From: Arenibacter arenosicollis
GTDB taxonomy: Bacteria; Bacteroidota; Bacteroidia; Flavobacteriales; Flavobacteriaceae
Direction: 5' to 3'
NCBI RefSeq assembly: GCF_014397245.1
Contig: NZ_JACLHY010000032.1
Span: 1 to 50,789, forward strand
Length of the DNA: 50,789 bases
The translations under genes were made by a program, and so were the position numbers. The notes under the pieces are model-generated. The model was not told the origin of the DNA, did no database searches, and was given only the letters and a program-made list of their open reading frames with translations. Each line of letters begins with the position of its first letter. Positions within the stretch are counted from its first letter, which is position 1. Positions 25,134 to 34,196 of this stretch are shown in pieces.

Positions 25134-25910
25134 CTACCCCAGTTTGTTATTCAATTTGCTCAATTTTATTTGAGTCAGAACCTTTTTGGTATACAAAGGA
25201 AAATCCGCATTCAAAATCCAACCAAAATAACCTGGTTCTTTTTCCAAGACATCATGTACTTTTCTCCCTTTATGTTTTCCAAAAGAAAAAACCTCTTCCC
25301 CTTCTTCATCCAACACTATAAATCCAGCAAAATCCACCGATTGTTTTCTTGTAGTAAATTCCGAAAGCTTTTTAATATTATTTTCCAGTTCGGGATATCT
25401 ATCCAATTGCGACAAAAGCACTTCATAAGTTGCAGTGGTATCCGCCTCGGCACTATGGGCATCGACCAAATCCTTATCACAATAAAATTTATAGGCGGCT
25501 TCCAAGGTCCTTTTCTCCATTTTATGAAAAATGGTCTGCACATCTACAGAAACAGCATTCTTCATATCAAAATCAATTTCGGCGCGTAGCATCTCTTCTG
25601 CCAAAAGCGGAATATCAAAGCGATCGGAATTATAACCTCCCAAATCACAGTCCTTGATCATTTTATGAATTTCTTTGGAGAGCTGTTTAAAAGTAGGCTC
25701 ATTTGCCACTTTTTCATTGGAAATGCCGTGAATTGCCACCACTTCGGCAGGGATTTCCATTTCTGGATTAACTAACCACGTCTTGCTCTCCTTATTCCCA
25801 TTTGGATATACCTTTAGAATAGCAATCTCCACTATTCTATCCTTGGCCACATTGGTGCCGGTAGTCTCCAAATCGAAAAAACAAATAGGTCTTGTAAGCT
25901 TTAATTGCAT
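25134..25910 (-). CDS. DnaQ-like 3'-5' exonuclease
   Basis: This is a DEDD-family exonuclease. The catalytic ExoI motif FFDLETTG holds D13 and E15; the second acidic site lies in GYNSDRFDIPLL, and DAHSAEADTTATYEVL supplies the H and D of ExoIII. A C-terminal segment (FSFGKHKGRKVHDVLEKEPG, ending GWILNADFP) matches the small domain found in exonuclease X-like proteins. Length 258. It could be a proofreading epsilon-like subunit or an independent repair exonuclease; the C-terminal domain favours the latter. It is a single gene. Confidence 0.9.
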   Translation of the reverse strand: MQLKLTRPICFFDLETTGTNVAKDRIVEIAILKVYPNGNKESKTWLVNPEMEIPAEVVAIHGISNEKVANEPTFKQLSKEIHKMIKDCDLGGYNSDRFDIPLLAEEMLRAEIDFDMKNAVSVDVQTIFHKMEKRTLEAAYKFYCDKDLVDAHSAEADTTATYEVLLSQLDRYPELENNIKKLSEFTTRKQSVDFAGFIVLDEEGEEVFSFGKHKGRKVHDVLEKEPGYFGWILNADFPLYTKKVLTQIKLSKLNNKLG

Positions 25911-25925
25911 GCTGTAGGTTCTTTA

Positions 25926-25933
25926 TGCAAATA
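25926..25933 (-). promoter_or_regulatory. -7 box (TATATTTG) before the exonuclease
   Basis: On the minus strand TATATTTG fits TAnnTTTG and ends 15 nt before the ATG at 25910. No TTG at -33 spacing. Confidence 0.4.
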
Positions 25934-26036
25934 TAGTTTTTACAAAATGTACGGGAAAAGAATAACCAACATTATTCGACAAACAACCCCAATCCCATTA
26001 ATAGCACTTCATCTGTTGCCCTTGACCTCTAGATTA

Positions 26037-27254
26037 TTATAACCTGGTATTGATTACATTATTAAATGCCGAACCGAAGGTATAACTAAGTCCTATCCCA
26101 AAACCCATTTCGTAATTGGTGGCGATCTGTTTTTGCTGAAGAAGCACGTCCTCAATGGAAGCCGAACCAGCGGGTAGGTTTATTTGATCCTTTATAAACT
26201 TTACGTCCCCAGAAAATCTCACTGCCAACCCCTTAAATATCCTTACCGACAACCAACTGTTCATTTGAAGACGATTTTTAGTCCAGTCGCTCAAAAAACT
26301 GGAAGCGGACAAAACTGAAGATATATTTCCCCAAGGCTGCCTGAACCGTACCTGAACGTTCATTGAGTGATTAAAAAAAGATTCCTGATCCTTTCCAAAG
26401 ATGGTAGTTTCAATATAATTATTATAGAGGTATCCAATTTTATAAGCAAACACAATTTCGCGGCGTAATACTTCACGATATGGAAAAATATTATATTCGA
26501 TGGCCGGCCGAAGATCCAAAGCTAAATCTATATTGGTATACGTATTGTGTTTGGCACCCCCAAAGATACCGGCTGACCAATGATCGGATAAGCTGTGTAC
26601 GACGCTACCATAACCGGAGTATGTCTCCTTGCTACTGGTAAATTCCTCTCCATTATTCTCGAACCTACTTCTATATTGATTCATTTGAACATCGGTCCGT
26701 ATCCGCAATTTTTCCGTTACTCGATCACTTTCAAAACCAACTTCGTATTCAAACTCGTTCCTACTGGATTCCTTATCCAATTTCATAGACCCCCTGATTT
26801 CGAAAATCCAATTGTTCCAGGGGTCATCAAAATCTATGTCCAATCGTTCTGCAAGACCTTTATTGGATATGGAATATTCTATTTTATCCGCTAGGTCGGA
26901 CATCATAACATACTTTAGCAGACCAATTTTAACCTGGGACAACAACCCCTTTCTAACATCGTCCGGAGTCATATTGGCGGTTGTTTCATAAGTTATTTTA
27001 TTGGTAATGCCCTCATAATCTCCATAACCCTCAAATTCCATATTATAATTACGTCCTCCGCTGCCATTAATTATATCATATATAAACAGAGTAACATTGG
27101 CCAAGGCCTTATCGCGCACGTGATCCGCAAAATTTAATTCTTGCCGAATGTAATTCTTATCGCAATTACAGCTTGTAAATAATTTAAGGGGTTCTTTCTG
27201 CGCCATTAGTGACAAAGGAAGCAGTAACACAAAAAATAGGATAGATCGTTTCAT
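26037..27254 (-). CDS. Outer-membrane beta-barrel-like protein of unknown function
   Basis: This is an exported protein of about 405 residues. I use ATG 27254 (MKRSILFFVLLLPLSLMAQ signal peptide); ATG 27275 is also possible, whereas 27335 lies upstream of the promoter box at 27303-27310. After the signal comes a CNCDKNYIRQELNF...VRD segment; a Cys-x-Cys-Asp plus Arg-Gln and Val-Arg-Asp pattern recalls a family of Bacteroidota hypotheticals, which I cannot name. The C-terminal two thirds consist of alternating amphipathic strands with aromatic ends and finish in a strand-like segment, consistent with a barrel. No role can be assigned. It stands alone between the exonuclease and the E2 gene. 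Confidence 0.72.
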   Translation of the reverse strand: MKRSILFFVLLLPLSLMAQKEPLKLFTSCNCDKNYIRQELNFADHVRDKALANVTLFIYDIINGSGGRNYNMEFEGYGDYEGITNKITYETTANMTPDDVRKGLLSQVKIGLLKYVMMSDLADKIEYSISNKGLAERLDIDFDDPWNNWIFEIRGSMKLDKESSRNEFEYEVGFESDRVTEKLRIRTDVQMNQYRSRFENNGEEFTSSKETYSGYGSVVHSLSDHWSAGIFGGAKHNTYTNIDLALDLRPAIEYNIFPYREVLRREIVFAYKIGYLYNNYIETTIFGKDQESFFNHSMNVQVRFRQPWGNISSVLSASSFLSDWTKNRLQMNSWLSVRIFKGLAVRFSGDVKFIKDQINLPAGSASIEDVLLQQKQIATNYEMGFGIGLSYTFGSAFNNVINTRL

Positions 27255-27302
27255 CCGCCTAAAAGGATGTTGCATTTTATATAGGTATTTGGTTGGTATT
27301 GC

Positions 27303-27310
27303 CAAATATA
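27303..27310 (-). promoter_or_regulatory. -7 box (TATATTTG) before the barrel-like protein
   Basis: On the minus strand TATATTTG fits TAnnTTTG. It would start transcription near 27297, which rules out the most upstream ATG (27335) and supports 27275 or 27254. Confidence 0.5.
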
Positions 27311-27434
27311 AATGGATGTGACCGTTAAATTCCAAGGATGCCTATAATATAACCAAAACCTATTATAATGTGTTATATGAATACAGTACAATAGGTTTTA
27401 CTATTAATAAATAGAAATTGATTTAAGGCAACAT

Positions 27435-28829
27435 CTACACCTCCCTATTTACATCCCAAGCCTCTAGATAATCGGCTACAGCTTTTACAAACATTCCACC
27501 TAGAGCACCGTTTACCACTCTATGGTCATAACTATGGGAAAGATACATTTTACTTCTGATGGCTATAAAATCGCCTTCTTTGGTTTCAATTACAGAAGGC
27601 ATTTTACGTATAGCGCCCAGTGCCAGTATACCAACCTGTGGCTGATTGATGATTGGCGTGCCAAAAACACTGCCAAAAGTTCCAACATTGGTTACAGTGT
27701 AAGTACCGTCTTTAACCTCATCTGGCTTCAATGCATTATTTCTGGACCTCTTGGCCAGATCGTTTACAGCTTTTGCCATACCCACCAGATTTAACTGATC
27801 GGCATTTTTGATAACTGGAACTATTAAATTTCCATCGGCCAAGGCCGCAGCCATACCTATATTGATATTCTTTTTCTTTATAACTGTATCTCCCTCTAGA
27901 GATATATTTATCATAGGGTATTTTTTCAGGGCAATGGCCACTGCCTCCATAAAGATCGGGGTAAAGGTAAGCTTCTCGCCTTCCCTTTTTTCAAAGGCAT
28001 CCTTAACCTTATTTCTCCAATTTACCACATTGGTAACATCAACCTCAACAAAACTTTGTACATGGGCCGAGGTAGCAATGCTGGCTGTCATATGGTGGGC
28101 AATTAATTTCCCCATTCGAGTCAAAGGTATATGCTCGTCTCCATTACCGGGCTCTTCCTTCTCAGATGCCGGTTTAACAGCTTCTTGTTTTGTTTCCACT
28201 GGTTTAACAGGAACAGGCTTTTCTTCTTGCTCAACCTTAGCCCTAGGAGTTTCTACACGTGTTTCAGCATTTTCACTAAAAGGCTGTCCACCGCTTGATT
28301 TTCCAGCAGCTATATAATCCAAAATATCATTTTTGGTCACCCTTCCTTCACTTCCAGTTCCCGTAATAGTATCCAGTTCCGCAATGGTTATACCCTCCTG
28401 CTTCGCAATATTTTTAACCAATGGGGAATAAAATCGGTCAGTACCACTATAATCCAATACCGGTGCCGTAGCAGTTTCTCGAGCTTCCTTTACCCCAACT
28501 TCCAATTCTTCGACCTCTTTTGTTGGCGAATCCAATTTCATTGATGAAACATGATCGTCCTGATCATGGTCCCCGTCCATTCCACTTTCGTTTATTTCTA
28601 TAATAGCAACCGTCTGCCCCACCTTAACAACATCGTCTATATTAAATAATTTCTCAACCAAAATGCCATCTACCTCACTGGGAACTTCGGAATCTACCTT
28701 ATCGGTGGCAATTTCAAAAACAGCTTCATCCATTTCTATAGCATCGCCAACTTCCTTCAGCCAGGAGGTAAGTGTAGCCTCTGCAACACTTTCGCCCATT
28801 TGTGGTAATTTTAGTTCAAATTTTGACAT
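27435..28829 (-). CDS. 2-oxo acid dehydrogenase E2 (dihydrolipoamide acyltransferase)
   Basis: This is the core acyltransferase of a 2-oxo acid dehydrogenase complex, transferring the acyl group from lipoate to CoA. The lipoyl domain (1-80) holds the lipoylated K44 in EIATDKVDSEVP. A Glu/Pro-rich linker leads to the peripheral-subunit-binding domain (about 133-170, SPLVKNIAKQEG to GRVTKNDIL). The catalytic domain fills about 230-464. Its active-site motif is DHRVVNG, with H436 in place but N440 where HxxxDG enzymes have Asp. No E1 or E3 gene is adjacent, so pyruvate, branched-chain or 2-oxoglutarate specificity is open; branched-chain-type is my guess from overall form. Confidence 0.9.
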   Translation of the reverse strand: MSKFELKLPQMGESVAEATLTSWLKEVGDAIEMDEAVFEIATDKVDSEVPSEVDGILVEKLFNIDDVVKVGQTVAIIEINESGMDGDHDQDDHVSSMKLDSPTKEVEELEVGVKEARETATAPVLDYSGTDRFYSPLVKNIAKQEGITIAELDTITGTGSEGRVTKNDILDYIAAGKSSGGQPFSENAETRVETPRAKVEQEEKPVPVKPVETKQEAVKPASEKEEPGNGDEHIPLTRMGKLIAHHMTASIATSAHVQSFVEVDVTNVVNWRNKVKDAFEKREGEKLTFTPIFMEAVAIALKKYPMINISLEGDTVIKKKNINIGMAAALADGNLIVPVIKNADQLNLVGMAKAVNDLAKRSRNNALKPDEVKDGTYTVTNVGTFGSVFGTPIINQPQVGILALGAIRKMPSVIETKEGDFIAIRSKMYLSHSYDHRVVNGALGGMFVKAVADYLEAWDVNREV

Positions 28830-28866
28830 ATCCCTATTTAATACACTAATAATGATTAATAATTTG

Positions 28867-28874
28867 CAAAAATA
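28867..28874 (-). promoter_or_regulatory. -7 box (TATTTTTG) before the E2 gene
   Basis: On the minus strand TATTTTTG fits TAnnTTTG and ends 37 nt before the E2 ATG. There is no TTG at the expected -33 spacing. Confidence 0.4.
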
Positions 28875-28927
28875 ATAAATAAAAGACCATTTTTTTGACT
28901 TTTATTCATGCTTTTCACCAATGATAT

Positions 28928-29545
28928 TTAAACTTTTAATGAATTCTCGAATGGAATCCTATTCAGAATACTCCTTCCCAAAGTAACTTCATCTGCATAT
29001 TCCAATTCGTCCCCTACGGCAATACCCCTTGCTATGGTAGAAGTTTTAATACCCAATCCGTCCAGTTGCTTGTAAATATAAAAATTGGTCGTATCGCCTT
29101 CCATAGTAGAACTTAACGCAAAAATCAATTCATTTATTTTTCCCTGTTTTGCCTTGTCTACCAAAGAAAAAATAGTTAAGTCCTGAGGACCCACTCCTTC
29201 CATCGGGGAAATTTTACCTCCAAGAACATGGTACAAACCTTGAAACTGCCCTGTATTCTCTATTGCCATTACATCCCGAATATCTTCAACTACACAGACT
29301 ACACTTTCGTCTCTCCTCGGATTGGAGCAAATCTCACAAACTTCTACATCCGAAATATTATGACAGTTCTTGCAGAACTTAATATTGTCCTTTAAATTGA
29401 CCAAGGCTTCCGCCAATCTAGCAGTCTGCTCTTTTGGCTGTTTTAAGAGATGCAAGACCAACCTCAATGCCGTGCGCTTACCTATTCCTGGTAATTGGGA
29501 CATCTCATATACCGCGTTTTCGAGTAATTTAGAAGAAAATTCCAT
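28928..29545 (-). CDS. recR: Recombination protein RecR
   Basis: RecR loads RecA at gapped DNA together with RecO/RecF. Seen are the helix-hairpin-helix [12 protein letters not shown], the zinc finger FCKNCHN...[10 protein letters not shown], and the Toprim domain with [13 protein letters not shown] and [14 protein letters not shown]. The length of about 205 residues is usual. I use ATG 29545 ([11 protein letters not shown]), which matches family N-termini; ATG 29551 lies two codons upstream. It is followed at a distance by the E2 gene and preceded by a gene-poor stretch. Confidence 0.96.
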   Translation of the reverse strand: MEFSSKLLENAVYEMSQLPGIGKRTALRLVLHLLKQPKEQTARLAEALVNLKDNIKFCKNCHNISDVEVCEICSNPRRDESVVCVVEDIRDVMAIENTGQFQGLYHVLGGKISPMEGVGPQDLTIFSLVDKAKQGKINELIFALSSTMEGDTTNFYIYKQLDGLGIKTSTIARGIAVGDELEYADEVTLGRSILNRIPFENSLKV

Positions 29546-30322
29546 AAGCACAAAATTACAATTTTATACCATTAAATTAAGGCATTCTTTCTAAAAGAAA
29601 AATTTAGAAAACACAGTAAACCACCTTTTCTCAAATCTCTTTTCAGGCCATTCACTGTCATTAATTTATGTGCTTCTAGCCAAAGCCACAGCACCTTGAT
29701 ATTTTCAATTAGCAAAATAAACATCATATAGTTGGTCTTTGGCCAATTGGAAAAAAGTGTAAATATTCCTACAATCAACAAACCCAAATCCCAAATATTT
29801 AAGAAAATGACTTAAAGCCGGATTTCAATTCACCGATACAAATAGCCTTTTGACGGTAAGCTTCCTAAGTATATTTACATTTTTTTCGAACAAAAAAGTC
29901 ATGTCCAGGTAAGTCTTTAATCCAGAACCCTGAAAATGGCTATATGTTATACCCCTTGAATAAAAAAAACATTAATAACTGATTTAAAACCACTTACACA
30001 TCATAATTGGAATTCAGAGGTACTATTTTTCTAACATCCAACTGATTCCACCACACTAATTTCAAGCAAAAATAAAGTCACTTAAAAAAAAACAATTATA
30101 AAGTTACTGCACCTATATTTTGAAAATAAAATAATATGTCCTTAATTTGTTGACAGGCATAGTTCCCCCAGTCCTATAGCCTGATTGCAATTATTATTTA
30201 TTGGCTTTTATTTTTTGTATAGATACACCCAAAACTAGGTGTTAACACATTTCATTTTGATGTTAAAGTGTGTTAATCATTGTAAGGAGGGAATAGAATA
30301 TTCGTAATTTAAGAGGAAGAAT
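29546..30322. other. Gene-poor AT-rich stretch
   Basis: About 780 nt with no gene I can support. A minus-strand frame (29572-29787) has only a TTG start and no recognisable features. Near the right end are the palindrome GTGTTAACAC (30239-30248) and two further TGTTAA copies at 30261 and 30271, then AAGGAGG and AAGAGGAAG purine stretches leading into a 12-codon ORF. Confidence 0.5.
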
Positions 30323-30361
30323 ATGAAAAAATTGGTCATTGATAACGCTATATATTTATAG
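30323..30361 (+). other. 12-codon leader-like mini-ORF
   Basis: ATG at 30323 follows a purine-rich AAGAGGAAG and encodes MKKLVIDNAIYL before TAG. A hairpin with a T tract begins about 40 nt later. No downstream gene on this strand could be regulated by it, since fabH runs the other way. It could be a relic 5' end of a lost gene, a leader peptide, or part of a small RNA. Translation is unproven. Confidence 0.3.
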
Positions 30362-30398
30362 TTAATGGTTAGTGTTTAGTATAGTCTATCAATGAAAG

Positions 30399-30432
30399 AA
30401 ACCCGGAACATCTGTTCCGGGTTTTGTTTTTA
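30399..30432. terminator. Hairpin between mini-ORF and fabH, probable bidirectional terminator
   Basis: ACCCGGAA (30401-30408) pairs with TTCCGGGT (30415-30422) around a 6-nt loop, with outer A/T pairs. T-rich flanks on both strands (TTTTGTTTTT on plus, TTTCTTT on minus) allow it to end both fabH and the plus-strand mini-ORF transcript. Confidence 0.7.
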
Positions 30433-30456
30433 TACACCTTTTAATTCCAAAATACC

Positions 30457-31467
30457 TTACCATCTAATTATGACGCTTCCCCAGGTAAAGCCACTTCCAA
30501 AAGCGGCCAGTACTACCAAATCGCCCGATTTAATTTTACCCATCTCCCATGCTTCAGTCAAGGCAATGGGTATGGAAGCTGCGGTCGTATTCCCGTAGTT
30601 CATAATATTATTAAAAACCTGATCGTCACTTAGACCAAACTTTTTTTGTATAAATTGGGATATTCTAAGATTGGCCTGATGTGGTACCAACATATCTATA
30701 TCCTTTGCTTCCAAATTATTAGCTTTTAACCCCTCAATAATCACTTCACTAAAACGTACTACTGCGTTTTTAAAAACAAATTGTCCGTTCATGTATGGAA
30801 AATATGATTCATCATTGGGGTCATTATCCTCCAAAATGTCATTTATCCAACGCTTCCCCATCCCAGGAGCAATTAGTGACAATTCCTCGGCGTGCTGACC
30901 TTCGGAATGTAAATGGGTGGATAGTATACCTTTAGTAGGATCTTCCTCCCTGCTGACGATAGCCGCTCCTGCACCATCACCAAAAATTACCGAAACTCCC
31001 CTACCCCTAGTTGTCATATCCAATCCGTGGGAATGCAGTTCGGACCCTATTACCAAAACATTTTTATACATACCCGTTTTTATGTATTGGTCTGCGATCG
31101 ATAGGGCATATACAAAACCGGAACACTGATTTCTCACGTCCAAAGCACCAACAGTTTTTATATCCAAATCGCGCTGTACCAAAACTCCCGGACCAGGAAA
31201 ATAATAATCGGGACTCAATGTTGCAAAGACAATAAAGTCGATATCATTTTTATCTATTCCAGAACGGTCAATGGCAATTTGAGCTGCTTTTACACCCATG
31301 GTGGTTGTGGTATCCCCATCACCCTTTATTACATGCCTTCTTTCCTTAATTCCAGTCCGTTCTTGGATCCAGGCATCATTGGTATCCATTTTTTTGGATA
31401 AATCGTCGTTGGTAACCACATTGTCGGGCACATAAAAGCCCAAACCTGTTATTTTTGAATTGAACAT
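30457..31467 (-). CDS. fabH: 3-oxoacyl-ACP synthase III (FabH family)
   Basis: This is a ketoacyl synthase III that primes fatty-acid or related chains by condensing an acyl-CoA with malonyl-ACP. The triad is visible: C115 in NQCSGF, H263 in PHQANLR and N293 in NYGNTTAAS. The GDGAGAAIV and C-terminal FGSGFTWGSVIIRW segments are typical. Length 336. It is a single gene, not next to plsX, rpmF or other fab genes, so it may be a second copy with its own acyl specificity (branched-chain priming is common in this phylum); that is inference. Confidence 0.93.
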   Translation of the reverse strand: MFNSKITGLGFYVPDNVVTNDDLSKKMDTNDAWIQERTGIKERRHVIKGDGDTTTTMGVKAAQIAIDRSGIDKNDIDFIVFATLSPDYYFPGPGVLVQRDLDIKTVGALDVRNQCSGFVYALSIADQYIKTGMYKNVLVIGSELHSHGLDMTTRGRGVSVIFGDGAGAAIVSREEDPTKGILSTHLHSEGQHAEELSLIAPGMGKRWINDILEDNDPNDESYFPYMNGQFVFKNAVVRFSEVIIEGLKANNLEAKDIDMLVPHQANLRISQFIQKKFGLSDDQVFNNIMNYGNTTAASIPIALTEAWEMGKIKSGDLVVLAAFGSGFTWGSVIIRW

Positions 31468-31635
31468 GCGTTGGATAATTTAATTTTTAATTGAAGTGGG
31501 TTAACCCTCACCTTTACATTAATATAAAATCTAAAATATGAGTAATAATTTTGATGACACCTAATATAGACAAAAATATATGGTTATGAATTGATAAAAA
31601 TCATTTGACCCATCCCATAAATTAAAGAAATCATT

Positions 31636-31712
31636 CTGACAACGAATCCATGTAATCCCATTTAAAGAATGTCAGTTTGTCACCTCCACTAACAATGGTA
31701 TTTTTTTTGACA
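31636..31712 (+). promoter_or_regulatory. Cluster of TGTCA/TGACA half-sites upstream of htpG
   Basis: Within 77 nt lie CTGACA (31636-31641), its inverse TGTCAG (31670-31675), a second TGTCA (31678-31682) and TGACA (31708-31712), the last inside TTTGACAG and 34 nt before the htpG ATG. The repeated half-sites in direct and inverted order look like an operator or alternative sigma site for a heat-shock gene. No known consensus is claimed. Confidence 0.4.
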
Positions 31713-31745
31713 GTGGTAAGTCGTAAACTTAAAAAAAATAGAAGT

Positions 31746-33632
31746 ATGGCCACAGGCAAGATTAATGTTTCAGTAGAAAACATATTTCCGCTTATAAAAA
31801 AATTCTTATACAGCGATCATGAAATATTTTTACGGGAGCTAATTTCGAATGCAACAGATGCAACTTTAAAGCTTAAGCACTTGAGCACTATAGGGGAAGC
31901 CAAAGTTGAATATGGCAATCCTCTTATTGAGGTAAAGATTGATAAGGAGGGAAAGAAAATCCATATTATTGATCAAGGTGTTGGTATGACCGAGGAGGAA
32001 GTACAAAAATACATCAACGAAATTGCGTTTTCAGGGGCCGAAGAATTCTTGGACAAATACAAGGATTCTGCCAAAGACTCAGGTATCATTGGTCACTTTG
32101 GACTAGGATTCTATTCCGCATTCATGGTTGCTTCCAAAGTAGAGATTATAACCAAGAGTTATAAAGACGAACCGGCAGCACATTGGACTTGTGATGGATC
32201 ACCCAATTTCACTCTTAAAAAGGCTAAAAAAACAACTCGTGGTACGGAAATAATTCTCCACATCGCCGATGACTCAACAGAGTTTTTGGAAGAAGGGAAA
32301 ATTGGCAGTTTACTTAGCAAGTACAACAAGTTTATGCCAATTCCCATTAAGTTTGGGACTAAAACCGAGACCCTTCCTAAACCAGAAGGTGCTAAAGAAG
32401 AAGATCCGGCACCAACTAAGGAAGTAGACAATATAATTAACAATCCCAATCCGGCTTGGACAAAACAGCCAACGGAATTGTCGGATGAGGATTATAAAGG
32501 ATTCTACAGGGAACTTTATCCCATGCAATTTGAGGAGCCTTTATTCCATATTCACTTGAACGTAGATTATCCGTTTAATTTAACAGGGATATTGTATTTC
32601 CCGAAATTGACCAATGATCTTAATACCCAAAAGGATAGGATTCAGTTATACCAAAATCAAGTTTTTGTAACTGATAATGTAGAAGGAATTGTTCCCGAAT
32701 TCTTAACCATGCTTAGAGGGGTTATAGATTCTCCGGACATTCCTTTGAATGTTTCCCGTTCTTACTTACAGGCCGATGGCGCAGTTAAGAAAATATCAAC
32801 TTATATCACCCGTAAAGTAGCCGATAAATTGAGTTCCTTATTTAAAAACAATAGGGAAGATTTTGAGGCGAAATGGAACGATATCAAAATCGTTATTGAA
32901 TATGGAATGCTTTCCGAAGACAAGTTCTTTGATAAAGCGGACAAATTTGCACTATATCCTACAGTAGACGGAGCTTATTATACATTTGAGGAACTACAGG
33001 AGAAATTAAAGGCAAATCAAACAGACAAGGACGATAAATTGGTATTGCTCTATGCCTCCAATAAGGAGGAGCAACACAGTTATATTGAGGCTGCCAAGGC
33101 AAAAGGTTTTGAGGTATTATTGTTGGATTCCCCAATAGTTTCGCACCTAATGCAAAAATTGGAAACCTCCAAAGAGAAGATTTCCTTTGCACGAGTAGAT
33201 GCTGACCATTTGGACAATCTAATTAAAAAAGAGGATACTCAAATTTCCAAGTTATCCGATGAGGAAAAAGAGGCCTTAAAAACAGATATTGAAACTGCTA
33301 TCAATAATAAAAGCTACACCATTCAATTGGAAGCTATGGACAGTAGCTCTTCTCCATTTATTATTACAGAACCGGAGTTTATGCGCCGCATGAAAGAAAT
33401 GCAGCAATCTGGTGGCGGTGGTATGTTCGGTATGGGAAATATGCCGGAAATGTACAATTTGGTAGTGAATACCAACCACGAATTGGTTTCGGAAATCCTA
33501 AACACAAAGACTGCTAAGAAGAAGGAGCGACTTATTAATCAATCCCTTGATTTGGCACGTTTGTCCAAAGGACTTTTGAAAGGTGAGGAACTTACTAAGT
33601 TCATTAAAAGAAGTTATGAAATGGTGAAATAA
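31746..33632 (+). CDS. htpG: Molecular chaperone HtpG (Hsp90)
   Basis: This is a cytoplasmic ATP-dependent chaperone. I start at ATG 31746 (MATGKINVSVENIFPLIKKF); the in-frame ATG at 31677 overlaps the repeated half-sites and adds no family-like sequence. The GHKL ATP site is visible as LRELISNATDA, DQGVGM and GHFGLGFYSAFMV. The middle domain includes LNVSRSYLQAD. The length of about 628 residues matches HtpG. It is a single gene ended by a strong hairpin. Heat regulation is expected and may act through the half-sites upstream. Confidence 0.97.
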   Translation: MATGKINVSVENIFPLIKKFLYSDHEIFLRELISNATDATLKLKHLSTIGEAKVEYGNPLIEVKIDKEGKKIHIIDQGVGMTEEEVQKYINEIAFSGAEEFLDKYKDSAKDSGIIGHFGLGFYSAFMVASKVEIITKSYKDEPAAHWTCDGSPNFTLKKAKKTTRGTEIILHIADDSTEFLEEGKIGSLLSKYNKFMPIPIKFGTKTETLPKPEGAKEEDPAPTKEVDNIINNPNPAWTKQPTELSDEDYKGFYRELYPMQFEEPLFHIHLNVDYPFNLTGILYFPKLTNDLNTQKDRIQLYQNQVFVTDNVEGIVPEFLTMLRGVIDSPDIPLNVSRSYLQADGAVKKISTYITRKVADKLSSLFKNNREDFEAKWNDIKIVIEYGMLSEDKFFDKADKFALYPTVDGAYYTFEELQEKLKANQTDKDDKLVLLYASNKEEQHSYIEAAKAKGFEVLLLDSPIVSHLMQKLETSKEKISFARVDADHLDNLIKKEDTQISKLSDEEKEALKTDIETAINNKSYTIQLEAMDSSSSPFIITEPEFMRRMKEMQQSGGGGMFGMGNMPEMYNLVVNTNHELVSEILNTKTAKKKERLINQSLDLARLSKGLLKGEELTKFIKRSYEMVK

Positions 33633-33651
33633 ACATTTTTCACCAACGATT

Positions 33652-33688
33652 AAGAGGCTGAATTACTTAGGTAATTCAGCCTCTTTTA
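33652..33688 (+). terminator. Terminator of htpG
   Basis: A perfect 14-15-bp stem (33652-33666 with 33671-33685) with a 4-nt loop runs into a T tract. It is immediately followed by the -7-like box of the next gene. Confidence 0.88.
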
Positions 33689-33692
33689 TTTA

Positions 33693-33700
33693 TATCTTTG
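33693..33700 (+). promoter_or_regulatory. -7 box (TATCTTTG) 4 nt before the DoxX-like ATG
   Basis: TATCTTTG fits TAnnTTTG and lies directly after the htpG terminator. Only 4 nt separate it from the ATG at 33705, so the transcript would be leaderless. No TTG at -33. Confidence 0.4.
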
Positions 33701-33704
33701 CCAA

Positions 33705-34064
33705 ATGGACTACCCTTGGCACCTTTACCTTCTAGGATCGATTTATGTCATTGCCGGTGTCATGCACTTTATTGTTCCCAAAATATATTTGAGAATTATG
33801 CCTAGGTATTTGCCCAATCATAAAGTCCTTGTATACCTAAGTGGCTTGGCCGAAATTCTTTTGGGTGTTGGCCTGTGCTTTCCAGAAACCAAAAATGTTT
33901 CCATTATCGGCATCATTTTAATGTTGACCGTGTTTCTATTGGTTCACTTTTATATGTTGAAGGGCGAAAAGGAAGGGGCAGGAATACCAAAATGGATCTT
34001 ACTTCTTAGAATTCCGCTGCAGTTTGTGCTTATATACTGGGCGTATTCCTATTTTGGAATATAG
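33705..34064 (+). CDS. DoxX-like small membrane protein
   Basis: This is a 119-residue integral membrane protein with four predicted helices (about 5-25, 43-60, 65-85 and 95-115). The order and motifs, such as LYLLGSIYVIAGVMHFIVPKIY and LAEILLGVGLCFP, fit the DoxX/MauE-like superfamily. Members are linked to redox or oxidative-stress functions, but most are uncharacterised. It sits right after the htpG terminator. Function uncertain. Confidence 0.75.
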   Translation: MDYPWHLYLLGSIYVIAGVMHFIVPKIYLRIMPRYLPNHKVLVYLSGLAEILLGVGLCFPETKNVSIIGIILMLTVFLLVHFYMLKGEKEGAGIPKWILLLRIPLQFVLIYWAYSYFGI

Positions 34065-34196
34065 TGTGCAAAGGCTAAAACGCAACTGCCAAAATCTCTT
34101 TGAAACAAAAATTTGAACGTACTGGAATAGGGCAAATGCCAAAATAAAGTAAAACCATCATAATATTAATTTACAGTGGTTTTCTATCTTTATATT

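Noticed and set aside
27808..28317. 169-residue plus-strand frame opposite the E2 gene
   Set aside because: A shadow of the E2 coding sequence; Ser/Phe-rich and without family features.
29572..29787. 71-residue minus-strand frame downstream of the gene-poor stretch
   Set aside because: It has only a TTG start and no recognised family; composition is what AT-rich spacer would give.
29546..30456. Possible insertion sequence or integration site in the gene-poor stretch
   Set aside because: No terminal inverted repeats, target duplications or transposase fragments were seen; the tRNA genes near 3.3 kb likewise show no duplicated 3' end.
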